Positions 35,649 through 43,743 of a DNA stretch of 64,000 nucleotides are shown one piece after another; position 1 is the first letter of the stretch, and each line of letters begins with the position of its first letter. The notes beneath the pieces are model-generated. The model did not search any database. It was not told the DNA's origin and saw only the letters and a list, made by a program, of their open reading frames with translations. Source of the DNA: Geothrix sp. 21YS21S-2 (GTDB lineage Bacteria; Acidobacteriota; Holophagae; Holophagales; Holophagaceae); the NCBI RefSeq assembly GCF_030846775.1, contig NZ_CP132910.1:4219001-4283000 (forward strand). The letters run 5' to 3'. A program made the position numbers and the translations under genes.

Positions 35649-38600
35649 ATGGACATGTATACCGATGCGATCAAGAAACTGACACGCCTGGGTCTCGCGC
35701 TCGCGGCGGGCGGGGCCCTGTATTCCCAGAACGTCACCGGCGGATTCTCGGGCCGGATCACGGATCCCAAGGGCAAGCCCATCGAGAATGCCCGGGTGCG
35801 GGTCAATTCGCCCGCCCTCAGCCTTCCCCGGGAGATGCGCACCAGCGCCAGGGGCGAATGGCGCCTGGGGCTGCTGCCCCCGGGCGACTACAAGCTCACG
35901 GTCAGCGCCGAGGGGTACTACGCGAGCGGTACCGCCCTCTACCTCGGCGTCGGCAAGACGGAGGCCGTGCAGTTCGTCCTGAAGCCTCTGCAGGTTTCCG
36001 GGGTGACGGTCGAAGTCATCGACGCCGCCACGGTGCTGGAGGCCAAGACCGAGGTGAAGACTTCCACGAACTTCCAGGGCGAGCAGCTGTTGGCCCTGCC
36101 TACGATGAAGACCTACACCGATATCATGGCCTATGCGCCCGGGGTGAACAGCACCGGCTGGGTCCGCGGGGCGGACCCCAAGGCGGGCATGACCTATAAG
36201 GTGGACGGCGTGGACGTCCGCGACGACGTGGCGTCGAGGAATACCATCTTCTCCGTCTCCATGGTCAACCCGATCCTGGATTCCATCCAGGACGTCCAGC
36301 TGATCCAGAACAACGTCAACGCGCGCAACGGCAACAGCCTGGGCAGCCAGTACACGGCCGTCACCAAGCGCGGGGGCAACGAGTTCTCTGGCTCCCTCCG
36401 GGCCACCTACGCCCGGGGGTACTGGCTCTCCCAGAATTCCGGCGCCTCCGCCAGCGCCTCCAGCAGCGGCGACAAGATGACCCAGGCCCAGTGGAGCTGG
36501 ACCCTCTCAGGCCCCATCATCAAGGACCGGGTCTCCTTCTTCCTGGCCGGAATCCGCACCCCCGACATCGACCAGCTCGCCCCCACCGCCGCCATGAACA
36601 CGGTGAACTACCCAGGGCAGATGGTCCCCATGAAGACCAGGCTGACCGGCACCGACGCGGTCCTGAAGAACGGTCCCGGCGGGGGCTATGCGGTCAGCCC
36701 CGACACGGTGGGCCAGTTCCTGCCTTCGGTCAACCAGGACCAGCAGTGGGATGGCCGGATCACGGCCTCCCTCACCGCCGACCAGACCCTGGACCTGAAG
36801 TTCAGTTATCGCAAACGGGCCCTCACCAACTCCTTCACCTCCGTAACCAATTACGACCAGGGCACCGAGGACGAGCGCCTCATCGGCAACTACACCACCA
36901 CGAATGACAGCCAGTCCTTGACCTACCTCGGCACGCTCACGCCCAACCTCCTCCTCGAGGCGTCTTTCAGCCAGGCCAAGGTCGTGGTCGGCGCCGACAA
37001 CAAGTCCGTCAACGGGGCCCAGATCCCGGTCCTGTCGGCCCTCGAGGCCAATACGCCGCTGTCTTCGACCTATCAGTACTACCCGAACGCCGCCTACCTG
37101 GATCCGCTCGGCTACGCCAGCAGCAGCTTCATCACGGGCAGCGGGAACAACTACCTGATCCAGCAGTGCTCCCCCGTCTCCCCCGTCAAGGAGAAGCACC
37201 GCACCCGCACCATCAATGCCAATCTCAAGTACTACCTGGATCTCGGGGGCCAGCATGAGATCGACCTGGGCGGTGAGGACTACCTGATGGGCTACAACGC
37301 CGGGGCGCAGTTCGGACCGCAGAACAAAGTGGTCTTCGCCGGCGGCTCATACACGAACGGCACGGACATCAAGTATCCGACGGTGAACTTCGAGGGCATT
37401 GGCGTCAACAACCAGCTTTCCGTCCTCGGACCCGCCCCGGTGCTGATGGAGGCCTGGGCAGGCGCCACGGAGCAGAAGACCAAAAGCCTGGCCTTCTGGC
37501 TCAACGACCAGTGGGTCGTCAACGAACGGCTGAACGTGAACCTGGGCATGCGCTGGAGCCGCTACCAGGTGGTCAATGAAGGGGGCAAGAGCCTGGCGAC
37601 CACCGTCGCCCTGGATCCCCGGGTCATGATCCGCTGGGATCCCAAGGGGAACGGCAAGCACCTGTTCTCCCTTTCCTTCACCCGGAACACCCAGGGCTAC
37701 AGCAGCGTCGTCAGCTACGCCCTGGCCGTCAACCCCGCCAATGCCTACACCCTCCGGGGCTGGGCGGGCATCAACGGGCAGCCCTCGCTCAGCGGCCTGG
37801 GCTCGGGCACGGATGGCGGAAACTACGGCGTGCGCTATGTCTCCTACGCCGACCTCGTGAACCCGGCCAACTACGCCACCACGCCCTTCAACTTCGTGAA
37901 CAGGTCGGTGCAGACGAGGCTAGAGGACCTGCGCGCCCCCTACGCCGACACGTGGGAGTTCAACTACACGCGCAACCTCTCGGACGCCACCAGTGTCCGC
38001 ATCGGTGTGGTGGACAAGCGCTACCGCCAGGAACTCATGAGCTGGACGGACTACACCTGGGACTACCTTGCCCTGGCCACCGACCCCAGCGGCAGCGGCG
38101 GCGGCAGGCCCCAGTGGCTGCAGGTCACCAAGTACGGCAGCACCCACAAGCCGCGCATCTACCGGGATCTGGAACTCAGCATCAAGCACAAGCTGACCAG
38201 CCGCCTGAGCTGGGACCTGGGCTGGACCTACTTCTACGAATACAAGTACGACGAGGCCGCGCGGCTCAACTACGCCTCCGTCAAGAATAACCCCACCTAC
38301 AACCCGCTGCCCGCCGATGTCTACCTCGGCGACGGCCTGACCCAGAAGAACCATCGCATCACCAGCCTCCTGGCCTACATGCAGCCCCTGGGCAAGGGCA
38401 GCATCACCTACACCCTGGCCGCCAACTACCTGGCCCTCAATCCCAGCTCCCTGAGCGGCTACTACACCCTCTACGGCCTCTCGGCCTCCACCCTCCTGAA
38501 CCCGGTGGACTCCGCCCATAACCCCCAGAACTACCCGGTCACGAGCGCGTCCGGCTACAGCACCCTTCCCGTCTACTGGGCCAAGCCGGGCCAGTGGAAG

Positions 38601-38891
38601 ACGGGGCTGGACTCCTACAGCTTCGACTTCTCCATTTCCTGGAACGTCCCCCTTGGCCTGGGCAGGGCGATGCTCATCGGCACCGCCGGCGTGACCGATC
38701 TGTTCCACCACGTCATCACCGCCACCTATGGCTACTCCGCCCCGACCATGACCGGCGCCAATGCCCCCAACGGCCGTCTCATCGGCAATTTCACCTACAA
38801 CGGCGTGGCCGGGGCGGGCTGGGGCAACAATCCCCTCAATGGGGGAACCACCCGGCCCGTCACCAATGTCACTGTCGGCGTCCGTTTCTAG
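35649..38891 (+). CDS. Oar-like TonB-dependent receptor with carboxypeptidase-regulatory domain
   Basis: A 1080-residue outer-membrane receptor. After a signal-like N-terminus (LGLALAAGGALYSQ), residues about 30-115 form a carboxypeptidase regulatory-like beta-sandwich (GRITDPKGKPIENARVRV, LLPPGDYKLTVSAEGYY). A plug domain follows (LLALPTMKTYTDIMAYAPGV, MTYKVDGVDVRDD, TAVTKRGGNEFSGSL), then a long Gly/Asn/Tyr-rich barrel ending in VTVGVRF. Such Oar proteins are a hallmark of Acidobacteria; they may import polymers or polypeptide substrates by TonB energy. Substrate is unknown. The neighbours are two smaller barrels and three TlpA proteins. Confidence 0.92.
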   Translation: MDMYTDAIKKLTRLGLALAAGGALYSQNVTGGFSGRITDPKGKPIENARVRVNSPALSLPREMRTSARGEWRLGLLPPGDYKLTVSAEGYYASGTALYLGVGKTEAVQFVLKPLQVSGVTVEVIDAATVLEAKTEVKTSTNFQGEQLLALPTMKTYTDIMAYAPGVNSTGWVRGADPKAGMTYKVDGVDVRDDVASRNTIFSVSMVNPILDSIQDVQLIQNNVNARNGNSLGSQYTAVTKRGGNEFSGSLRATYARGYWLSQNSGASASASSSGDKMTQAQWSWTLSGPIIKDRVSFFLAGIRTPDIDQLAPTAAMNTVNYPGQMVPMKTRLTGTDAVLKNGPGGGYAVSPDTVGQFLPSVNQDQQWDGRITASLTADQTLDLKFSYRKRALTNSFTSVTNYDQGTEDERLIGNYTTTNDSQSLTYLGTLTPNLLLEASFSQAKVVVGADNKSVNGAQIPVLSALEANTPLSSTYQYYPNAAYLDPLGYASSSFITGSGNNYLIQQCSPVSPVKEKHRTRTINANLKYYLDLGGQHEIDLGGEDYLMGYNAGAQFGPQNKVVFAGGSYTNGTDIKYPTVNFEGIGVNNQLSVLGPAPVLMEAWAGATEQKTKSLAFWLNDQWVVNERLNVNLGMRWSRYQVVNEGGKSLATTVALDPRVMIRWDPKGNGKHLFSLSFTRNTQGYSSVVSYALAVNPANAYTLRGWAGINGQPSLSGLGSGTDGGNYGVRYVSYADLVNPANYATTPFNFVNRSVQTRLEDLRAPYADTWEFNYTRNLSDATSVRIGVVDKRYRQELMSWTDYTWDYLALATDPSGSGGGRPQWLQVTKYGSTHKPRIYRDLELSIKHKLTSRLSWDLGWTYFYEYKYDEAARLNYASVKNNPTYNPLPADVYLGDGLTQKNHRITSLLAYMQPLGKGSITYTLAANYLALNPSSLSGYYTLYGLSASTLLNPVDSAHNPQNYPVTSASGYSTLPVYWAKPGQWKTGLDSYSFDFSISWNVPLGLGRAMLIGTAGVTDLFHHVITATYGYSAPTMTGANAPNGRLIGNFTYNGVAGAGWGNNPLNGGTTRPVTNVTVGVRF

Positions 38892-38906
38892 CCCATGGAG
38901 CCCATG

Positions 38907-39575
38907 ATGTCCAAATCCAAGATCCTGACCTCCATGCTGGCCGCCTCGGTGGGCCTCCTCGCCCAGGCCCCGGAAAAGGCCCTGACGTTCGACGTGGAGG
39001 GGCACGCCACCTTCGCCCTCTCCTCCCTCACCAAGGTGACGCACCAGCGGCTCGGCGGCGGCCTGGGCGTGGGCGTGATGCTCCCGACCCCCTGGGGCAA
39101 GGACGGCGTCCGCGGGGCCCGGATCGCGCTCAACGCCAACACGTTCCCGGGGTCGATGGGGAAGACGGCCAAGACGTCCCTGCGCAACTACCAGCTCACC
39201 GGCGACATCTACTTCGACACCTGGGTGCCCAAGCTCTCCTGGCTCCTGGGCGCAAGCCTGAACCGCTGGTCGGCGACCAACTCCGGCTCGGAGACCTGGA
39301 TCGTCCACCCCACCTCCTCCTCGTACGCCAAACCCCTTGATTGCTTCATGGTCCGTCCGGAAGAAGCCAAGGGCTACCGAGGGGGCCTGCGGGTCGGCTT
39401 CTCCCTGGAGGTGAACCGGCACCTGTCCGCGGAAGCCGTATTCCAGCAGACGGAGCTGACCCAGCGCCCCCTGGCGAAGTTCCCCTCCACCACGCCGGTC
39501 GTCGGCGGCAGGTATGGGGAGACCTATCCGGTCACCCCCTCGTGGATCCAGGTGGGTGCGCGCTACACCTTCTAG
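38907..39575 (+). CDS. outer-membrane barrel-like protein
   Basis: A 222-residue protein with an N-terminal signal peptide (KILTSMLAASVGLLAQA). Mature strands are visible as GGGLGVGVMLPTPWG, YQLTGDIYFDTWVPKLSWLLGASL and GGLRVGFSLEVNRHLSAEAVF, ending in IQVGARYTF with the terminal Phe of outer-membrane barrels. The start at 38907 is chosen because GGAG at 38897-38900 has good spacing to it; ATGs at 38895 and 38904 are also in frame. It lies 15 bp after the Oar-like receptor. Function unknown. Confidence 0.72.
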   Translation: MSKSKILTSMLAASVGLLAQAPEKALTFDVEGHATFALSSLTKVTHQRLGGGLGVGVMLPTPWGKDGVRGARIALNANTFPGSMGKTAKTSLRNYQLTGDIYFDTWVPKLSWLLGASLNRWSATNSGSETWIVHPTSSSYAKPLDCFMVRPEEAKGYRGGLRVGFSLEVNRHLSAEAVFQQTELTQRPLAKFPSTTPVVGGRYGETYPVTPSWIQVGARYTF

Positions 39576-39664
39576 ACCTTGGGCCGGGCTTCCGATCCTT
39601 CCGCCCTTATCATGGGACCGGAAGACCCGGGTCATTCCCCCCTTTCCAACCTCCAGGAGGTGCC

Positions 39665-40138
39665 ATGCTCCTTCCCGCCGTCCTCCTCGCTCTCGCCCAG
39701 CAGCCCGCGCCGGCGCCCGCCGATTTCACCCAGGCCCTCGTGAAGGCCGGGGCTCGGGATATCCTGCCGGTGCCCCCAGGGATCACCCAGATCACGGAAA
39801 AGACCCTGCCCGAGGATACGGCCATCAAGATGGGAACCCAGGCGACCGACGACACCTACCACCCCGGCATGCGTGTCCTGTCGTTCCTCCTGGCCCCGGG
39901 CGAGCGGCTCGCGGCCCGGCAGAAGCTTCACCTGGACCTCATCCAACTGAGTCTGGCCCAGAGCGTCCAGACCGGACCCATGGTCGACGAGGTCCTCAAG
40001 GTGAACAAGATCCCAGCCGGCTTCCGGGCCCGCGGCCTGCAGATCCGCAACCTCTCCAGCGAGCCCTACACCCTGATCCTGCGGATCACCGGCCCCTGCA
40101 ACACCTCGTACGATCTGGAAATCAAGCGGGACAAGTAG
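39665..40138 (+). CDS. small secreted protein of unknown function
   Basis: A 157-residue protein starting MLLPAVLLALAQQPAPAPAD, a short signal peptide. The remainder is soluble and beta-rich toward the end (FRARGLQIRNLSSEPYTLILRITGPCNTSYDLEIK), with an N-terminal helical part (DFTQALVKAGARDILPVPPG). A single Cys lies near residue 146. AGGAGG before the ATG is a strong ribosome site. I do not recognise a family. It stands between the barrel genes and the TlpA tandem, suggesting an envelope or maturation role. Confidence 0.7.
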   Translation: MLLPAVLLALAQQPAPAPADFTQALVKAGARDILPVPPGITQITEKTLPEDTAIKMGTQATDDTYHPGMRVLSFLLAPGERLAARQKLHLDLIQLSLAQSVQTGPMVDEVLKVNKIPAGFRARGLQIRNLSSEPYTLILRITGPCNTSYDLEIKRDK

Positions 40139-40299
40139 CTCAGGGCCCCCATCGTTCCATTGCACCTTTCACGTGACCGAGGAGGCACGGCGGGTTCTGC
40201 CTGCCATTGGCCCCCCGTGAGGCGACCCCGGGTTCCCGAAGGCCGCCAGGTCCGTTTGACAAGCCTCCCGATCGATTCCTCCGGAAAAGGACCCATGAC

Positions 40300-41391
40300 A
40301 TGACGATTTTCAGCAGATTCCTGGGACCCGGTCTTTGGCTGGCCTTCATGGTCGCCGCGCCGGCTCCCGCCGTGGAACCGCCGGCGGCCGCCCAGGCCCC
40401 AGTGCCCGCCGGGAAGCTCGGCGTGGGCGATCCCGCCCCCGCCCTCGGCGGGGTCCGATGGATCAAGGGTACGCCGGTGGAGGGGTTCAAGGCCGGCCAG
40501 GTCTACGTGGTGGAATTCTGGGCCACCTGGTGCGGGCCCTGCAGGCTCATGATGCCCCGGCTCTCCCGCCTGGCCCGGGAATACGCTGGACGGGTCACCG
40601 TCATCGGCGTCGATGTCCTGGAGCAAGGCAAGGACCCCAAGGCGACGAACGCGAGCGTGGACGCGTTCGTGGCGGAGATGGGCGACCAGATGGACTACAA
40701 CGTCTGCCGGGACACGGAGGACGAGCTCGTCACCCGGACCTGGTACCGCGCCGCGAACCGTAATGGCATCCCCGCCACCTTCGTGGTGGACGGCAAGGGG
40801 CGCATCGCCTGGATCGGCCACCCCTCGCACCTGGACGTGGTCCTTCCGGGCATCCTCAAGGGCACCTTCCAGGCCCGGTCCTTTGACGACAGGCTGGAGG
40901 CCCTGAAGAAGGTGCAGGTGGAGTACACCAAGGCCTACCAGAAAGGGGACCACAAGGCGGCGCTGGCGCTGGCGGATGGCCTGCCCGATGGCGATCCCGC
41001 CGTGGCGGGATCCAAGGCGCACATGCAGCTCATGGCCCTGGTGCACCTGGACCAGGAACGGGCCGAAAAGGCCTACGCCGCCCTGGAGCGGATGGGCCTG
41101 GCGAACGAAATCCTGGCCAACGCGCTGGTGTCCCAGGAGGGGATCCCGAATCACTGGTACGTCCGTGCCGCCGGCCTGGTCAAGGAGGCTGCGAAACGGC
41201 CATCCGATCTCTACCACCTGGCGGAGGTCCAGGCCAAGGCCGGCCAGAAGGCCGAGGCGGTGGAGAACCTGAAGCAGTTCCTGGCCTTCGTCAAGGCGAG
41301 GCAGGCCAAGGACCCCGCCCGGGCGGAGGCCTACGGCCTCTACATCCGGAAGACCGAAGCCCTGATCGAAACGTGCCGGCGGGAGAAGTGA
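40300..41391 (+). CDS. TlpA-like thioredoxin-fold protein with C-terminal helical extension, copy 1
   Basis: A 363-residue exported thioredoxin-fold protein. The N-terminus is hydrophobic (FLGPGLWLAFMVAAPAPA). GVRWIKGTPVEGFKAGQ leads to the active site C78-GP-C81 in FWATWCGPCRLMMP; the cis-Pro strand is NGIPATFVVDG. After about residue 200 a helical region of about 160 residues (DHKAALALADGLPDGD, QKAEAVENLKQFLAF) looks repeat-like. An extra Cys sits in NVCRDTED. Members reduce or oxidise periplasmic disulfides. AAAAGGA lies before the ATG at 40300. Two close paralogues follow. Confidence 0.88.
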   Translation: MTIFSRFLGPGLWLAFMVAAPAPAVEPPAAAQAPVPAGKLGVGDPAPALGGVRWIKGTPVEGFKAGQVYVVEFWATWCGPCRLMMPRLSRLAREYAGRVTVIGVDVLEQGKDPKATNASVDAFVAEMGDQMDYNVCRDTEDELVTRTWYRAANRNGIPATFVVDGKGRIAWIGHPSHLDVVLPGILKGTFQARSFDDRLEALKKVQVEYTKAYQKGDHKAALALADGLPDGDPAVAGSKAHMQLMALVHLDQERAEKAYAALERMGLANEILANALVSQEGIPNHWYVRAAGLVKEAAKRPSDLYHLAEVQAKAGQKAEAVENLKQFLAFVKARQAKDPARAEAYGLYIRKTEALIETCRREK

Positions 41392-41473
41392 CCTCCCGGC
41401 ACGCCTCAATACCCATCGCCGCGAAGAACCCGGTACTCACGGCGGCCCGTCCATCCGGTACAGGAGTCCAGAA

Positions 41474-42589
41474 ATGACACGTCGCAGTATCTTCATGGGA
41501 GCGGGCCTGATGCTGGCTTCCATGGTCTTCGCCCCGGCGCGCGCCGGGGCGCCTCCTTCCCCCGCCGGGAAGGAGGAGGCCGCCAAGACCCTCCGCGTCG
41601 GCGATCCCGCCCCCCCCCTGGGCGGCGTCCGCTGGATCAAGGGCACCCGGGTGGATGGTTTCAAGCCCGGCCAGGTCTACGTCGTGGAGTGCTGGGCCAC
41701 CTGGTGCGGGCCCTGCAGGCTCATGATGCCCCACCTCTCCCAGCTGGCTCGAGCCTACAAGGGCAAGGCCACCTTCCTCGGCGTGGACGTCCTGGAGGAC
41801 GGCAAGGATTTCAAGGCGACCAGCGCCCGGGTGGACGCGTTCGTGGCGGAAATGGGCGACCAGATGGACTACAGCGTCTCCCAGGACACCGAGGACACCC
41901 TCGTCGCCCGCACGTGGTTCCGGGCGGCCAAGCTCCCGGGAATCCCCGCCACCTTCGTGGTGGACGGCCAGGGGCACATCGCCTGGCTGGGGCACCCCAT
42001 GCACCTGGACGTGGTCCTGCCCGCCGTGCTCAAGGGCGACTTCGACGCCAGGCAGTTCGAGGACAAGCTCGCGGTGCTGGAAAAGACGCAGGGAACCTTT
42101 GGCACGGCCATCAAGCAGGAGGACTACAAGGCGGCACTGAAGGCGGCGGAGGGGCTTCCGGAAGGGGAACCCGCCTTTGCGTCCTCCCGGTCGGTCATGC
42201 GCCTCATCGCCCTGGTGCATCTGGACCAGGAAGGGGCCGAGAGGGTCTACGCCGAAATGGAGCGCGCTGGGCATGCGAACGAGCTTCTCGCAGGCATCCT
42301 CATGGCCCAGGAGGGAATTCCGAACATCTGGCGCGTCCGTGCCGCCGGACTGGTCAAGCAGGCCGCGAAGCGGAAGCAGGATCTCTACAACCTGGCCGAG
42401 GTCCAGTTCAAGGCCGGCCTGAAAGCCGAAGCGGTGGAATCCATCAAGGCGTTCCTGGCCTACCTCAAGGATAAATCGGCCAAGGAACCCGGGAAGGCCG
42501 CGGCCCTCGCCAATTACATCCGGAAGGCCGAAGAGGCGCTCAGGACCTACGAGGGGGGCCCCCTGGCCGCTCCGGGAGCTGGTAAATGA
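41474..42589 (+). CDS. TlpA-like thioredoxin-fold protein, copy 2
   Basis: A 371-residue paralogue of the previous gene. Signal-type N-terminus (FMGAGLMLASMVFAPARAG), thioredoxin domain with C78-GP-C81 in CWATWCGPCRLMMPHL, an additional Cys at 73, cis-Pro GIPATFVVDGQG, then the same helical extension (KPVEGF-type start and KAGLKAEAVESIKAFLAYLK). It begins 82 bp after copy 1, and its stop overlaps the start of copy 3 in an ATGA junction, so copies 2 and 3 are translationally coupled. Periplasmic disulfide chemistry is expected; partners unknown. Confidence 0.88.
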   Translation: MTRRSIFMGAGLMLASMVFAPARAGAPPSPAGKEEAAKTLRVGDPAPPLGGVRWIKGTRVDGFKPGQVYVVECWATWCGPCRLMMPHLSQLARAYKGKATFLGVDVLEDGKDFKATSARVDAFVAEMGDQMDYSVSQDTEDTLVARTWFRAAKLPGIPATFVVDGQGHIAWLGHPMHLDVVLPAVLKGDFDARQFEDKLAVLEKTQGTFGTAIKQEDYKAALKAAEGLPEGEPAFASSRSVMRLIALVHLDQEGAERVYAEMERAGHANELLAGILMAQEGIPNIWRVRAAGLVKQAAKRKQDLYNLAEVQFKAGLKAEAVESIKAFLAYLKDKSAKEPGKAAALANYIRKAEEALRTYEGGPLAAPGAGK

Positions 42590-43653
42590 AAGCGAAGATG
42601 ATTCTCCTTGGAGCCGGCCTGATGCTGGCGTCCATGGCCGCCCCTTCGGTCCAGGCGGCCCCAAAACCCGCAAGCCAGCTCAGGACCGGCGATCCCGCAC
42701 CCGCCCTCGGCGGCGTCCGGTGGATCAAGGGCGCCCCCGGGGAAGGTTTCAAGCCCGGCCAGGCCTACGTGGTGGAGTTCTGGGCCACCTGGTGCCACCC
42801 CTGCCGCCTCGTGATGCCCCATCTTTCGAAGCTGGCCCGGGAATACAAGGGCAAGGTCACGTTCCTCGGCATCTCCATCATGGAACCGGACAAGGACCTG
42901 AAGGTCTTGGCTGAGCGCCTGGATGGATTCGTGGCCGGAATGGGCGACCAGATGGACTACAACGTCGGCCAGGACACGGCGGACAAGCTCATCGAGCGCA
43001 CCTGGGCCCGGGCCGCTGGCCGTTCGAGCATTCCCTGCACCTTCGTGGTGGACGGCAAGGGCCGCATCGCCTGGATCGGCCACCCGGCCTACCTGGAAGG
43101 GGTCCTTCCCGCCGTGCTCCGGGGCGCCTTCGACGCCAGGGCCTTCGACGGGAAGCTGGAGGCCCTGAAGAAGGTCCAGGGCGAGTTCACCGGCCGATTC
43201 AAGGCCGCGGATTACGCGGGGGCCCTGGCCATGGCCGAGGCCTTGCCCGCGGACGACCCGGTCGCCGGCTCCGCGAAGCGGTACATGCAGCTCCTGCCTC
43301 TCCTGCACCTGGACCCGGCGCGGGCCGAGAAGGTCTACAGGGAGATGGAGCGCCATGGCGAAACGGACGCCTACCTGGCGGATACCCTCGTGGCCCAGAA
43401 GGGCATTCCGGACGTCTGGTACGCCCGCGCCGTGGAGCTGGTCAAGGCGGCCTCCCGGCAGGATTCCGAATCGCTCCACCTGGCCGAGGTCCAGTTCAAG
43501 ACGGGCCGGAAAGCGGATGCACTGGAGACCCTGAAGGCGTACTCGGCCCACCTCAAGGAATTGCAGGCCAGGAATCCGGGCAAGGCCAAGGCCTATGAAC
43601 CCTATTTGCAGGTCGTCGAGGCGAAACGGATGGAGTACCAGCAGGCCAAGTGA
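42586..43653 (+). CDS. TlpA-like thioredoxin-fold protein, copy 3 (CHPC active site)
   Basis: A 355-residue third paralogue. It keeps the signal-type start (ILLGAGLMLASMAAPSVQA) and GGVRWIKGAPGEGFKPGQ, but the active site is C70-HP-C73 (FWATWCHPCRLVMPHL) rather than CGPC. A His in the dipeptide is typical of more oxidising DsbA-like redox sites, so this copy may have a different potential. The C-terminal helical region is retained. It is the last gene before a GC-rich hairpin and the convergent kinase. Confidence 0.88.
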   Translation: MKAKMILLGAGLMLASMAAPSVQAAPKPASQLRTGDPAPALGGVRWIKGAPGEGFKPGQAYVVEFWATWCHPCRLVMPHLSKLAREYKGKVTFLGISIMEPDKDLKVLAERLDGFVAGMGDQMDYNVGQDTADKLIERTWARAAGRSSIPCTFVVDGKGRIAWIGHPAYLEGVLPAVLRGAFDARAFDGKLEALKKVQGEFTGRFKAADYAGALAMAEALPADDPVAGSAKRYMQLLPLLHLDPARAEKVYREMERHGETDAYLADTLVAQKGIPDVWYARAVELVKAASRQDSESLHLAEVQFKTGRKADALETLKAYSAHLKELQARNPGKAKAYEPYLQVVEAKRMEYQQAK

Positions 43654-43680
43654 GGCCTCGCCTTCGAAGGCCGGACCGGC

Positions 43681-43703
43681 GCCCCGCGGATGTTCCGCGG
43701 GGC
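43681..43703. terminator. GC hairpin between convergent genes
   Basis: GCCCCGCGGA and TCCGCGGGGC form a perfect 10-bp stem around TGT. There is no T-run on either strand, but the position between convergent stops fits a bidirectional terminator. Confidence 0.55.
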
Positions 43704-43743
43704 GTGATGCAGGGACCCGGGCCCATCCGATACCGGCTGCCTC

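Noticed and set aside
40256-40261. TTGACA before the first TlpA gene
   Set aside because: No acceptable -10 hexamer at 16-19 bp.
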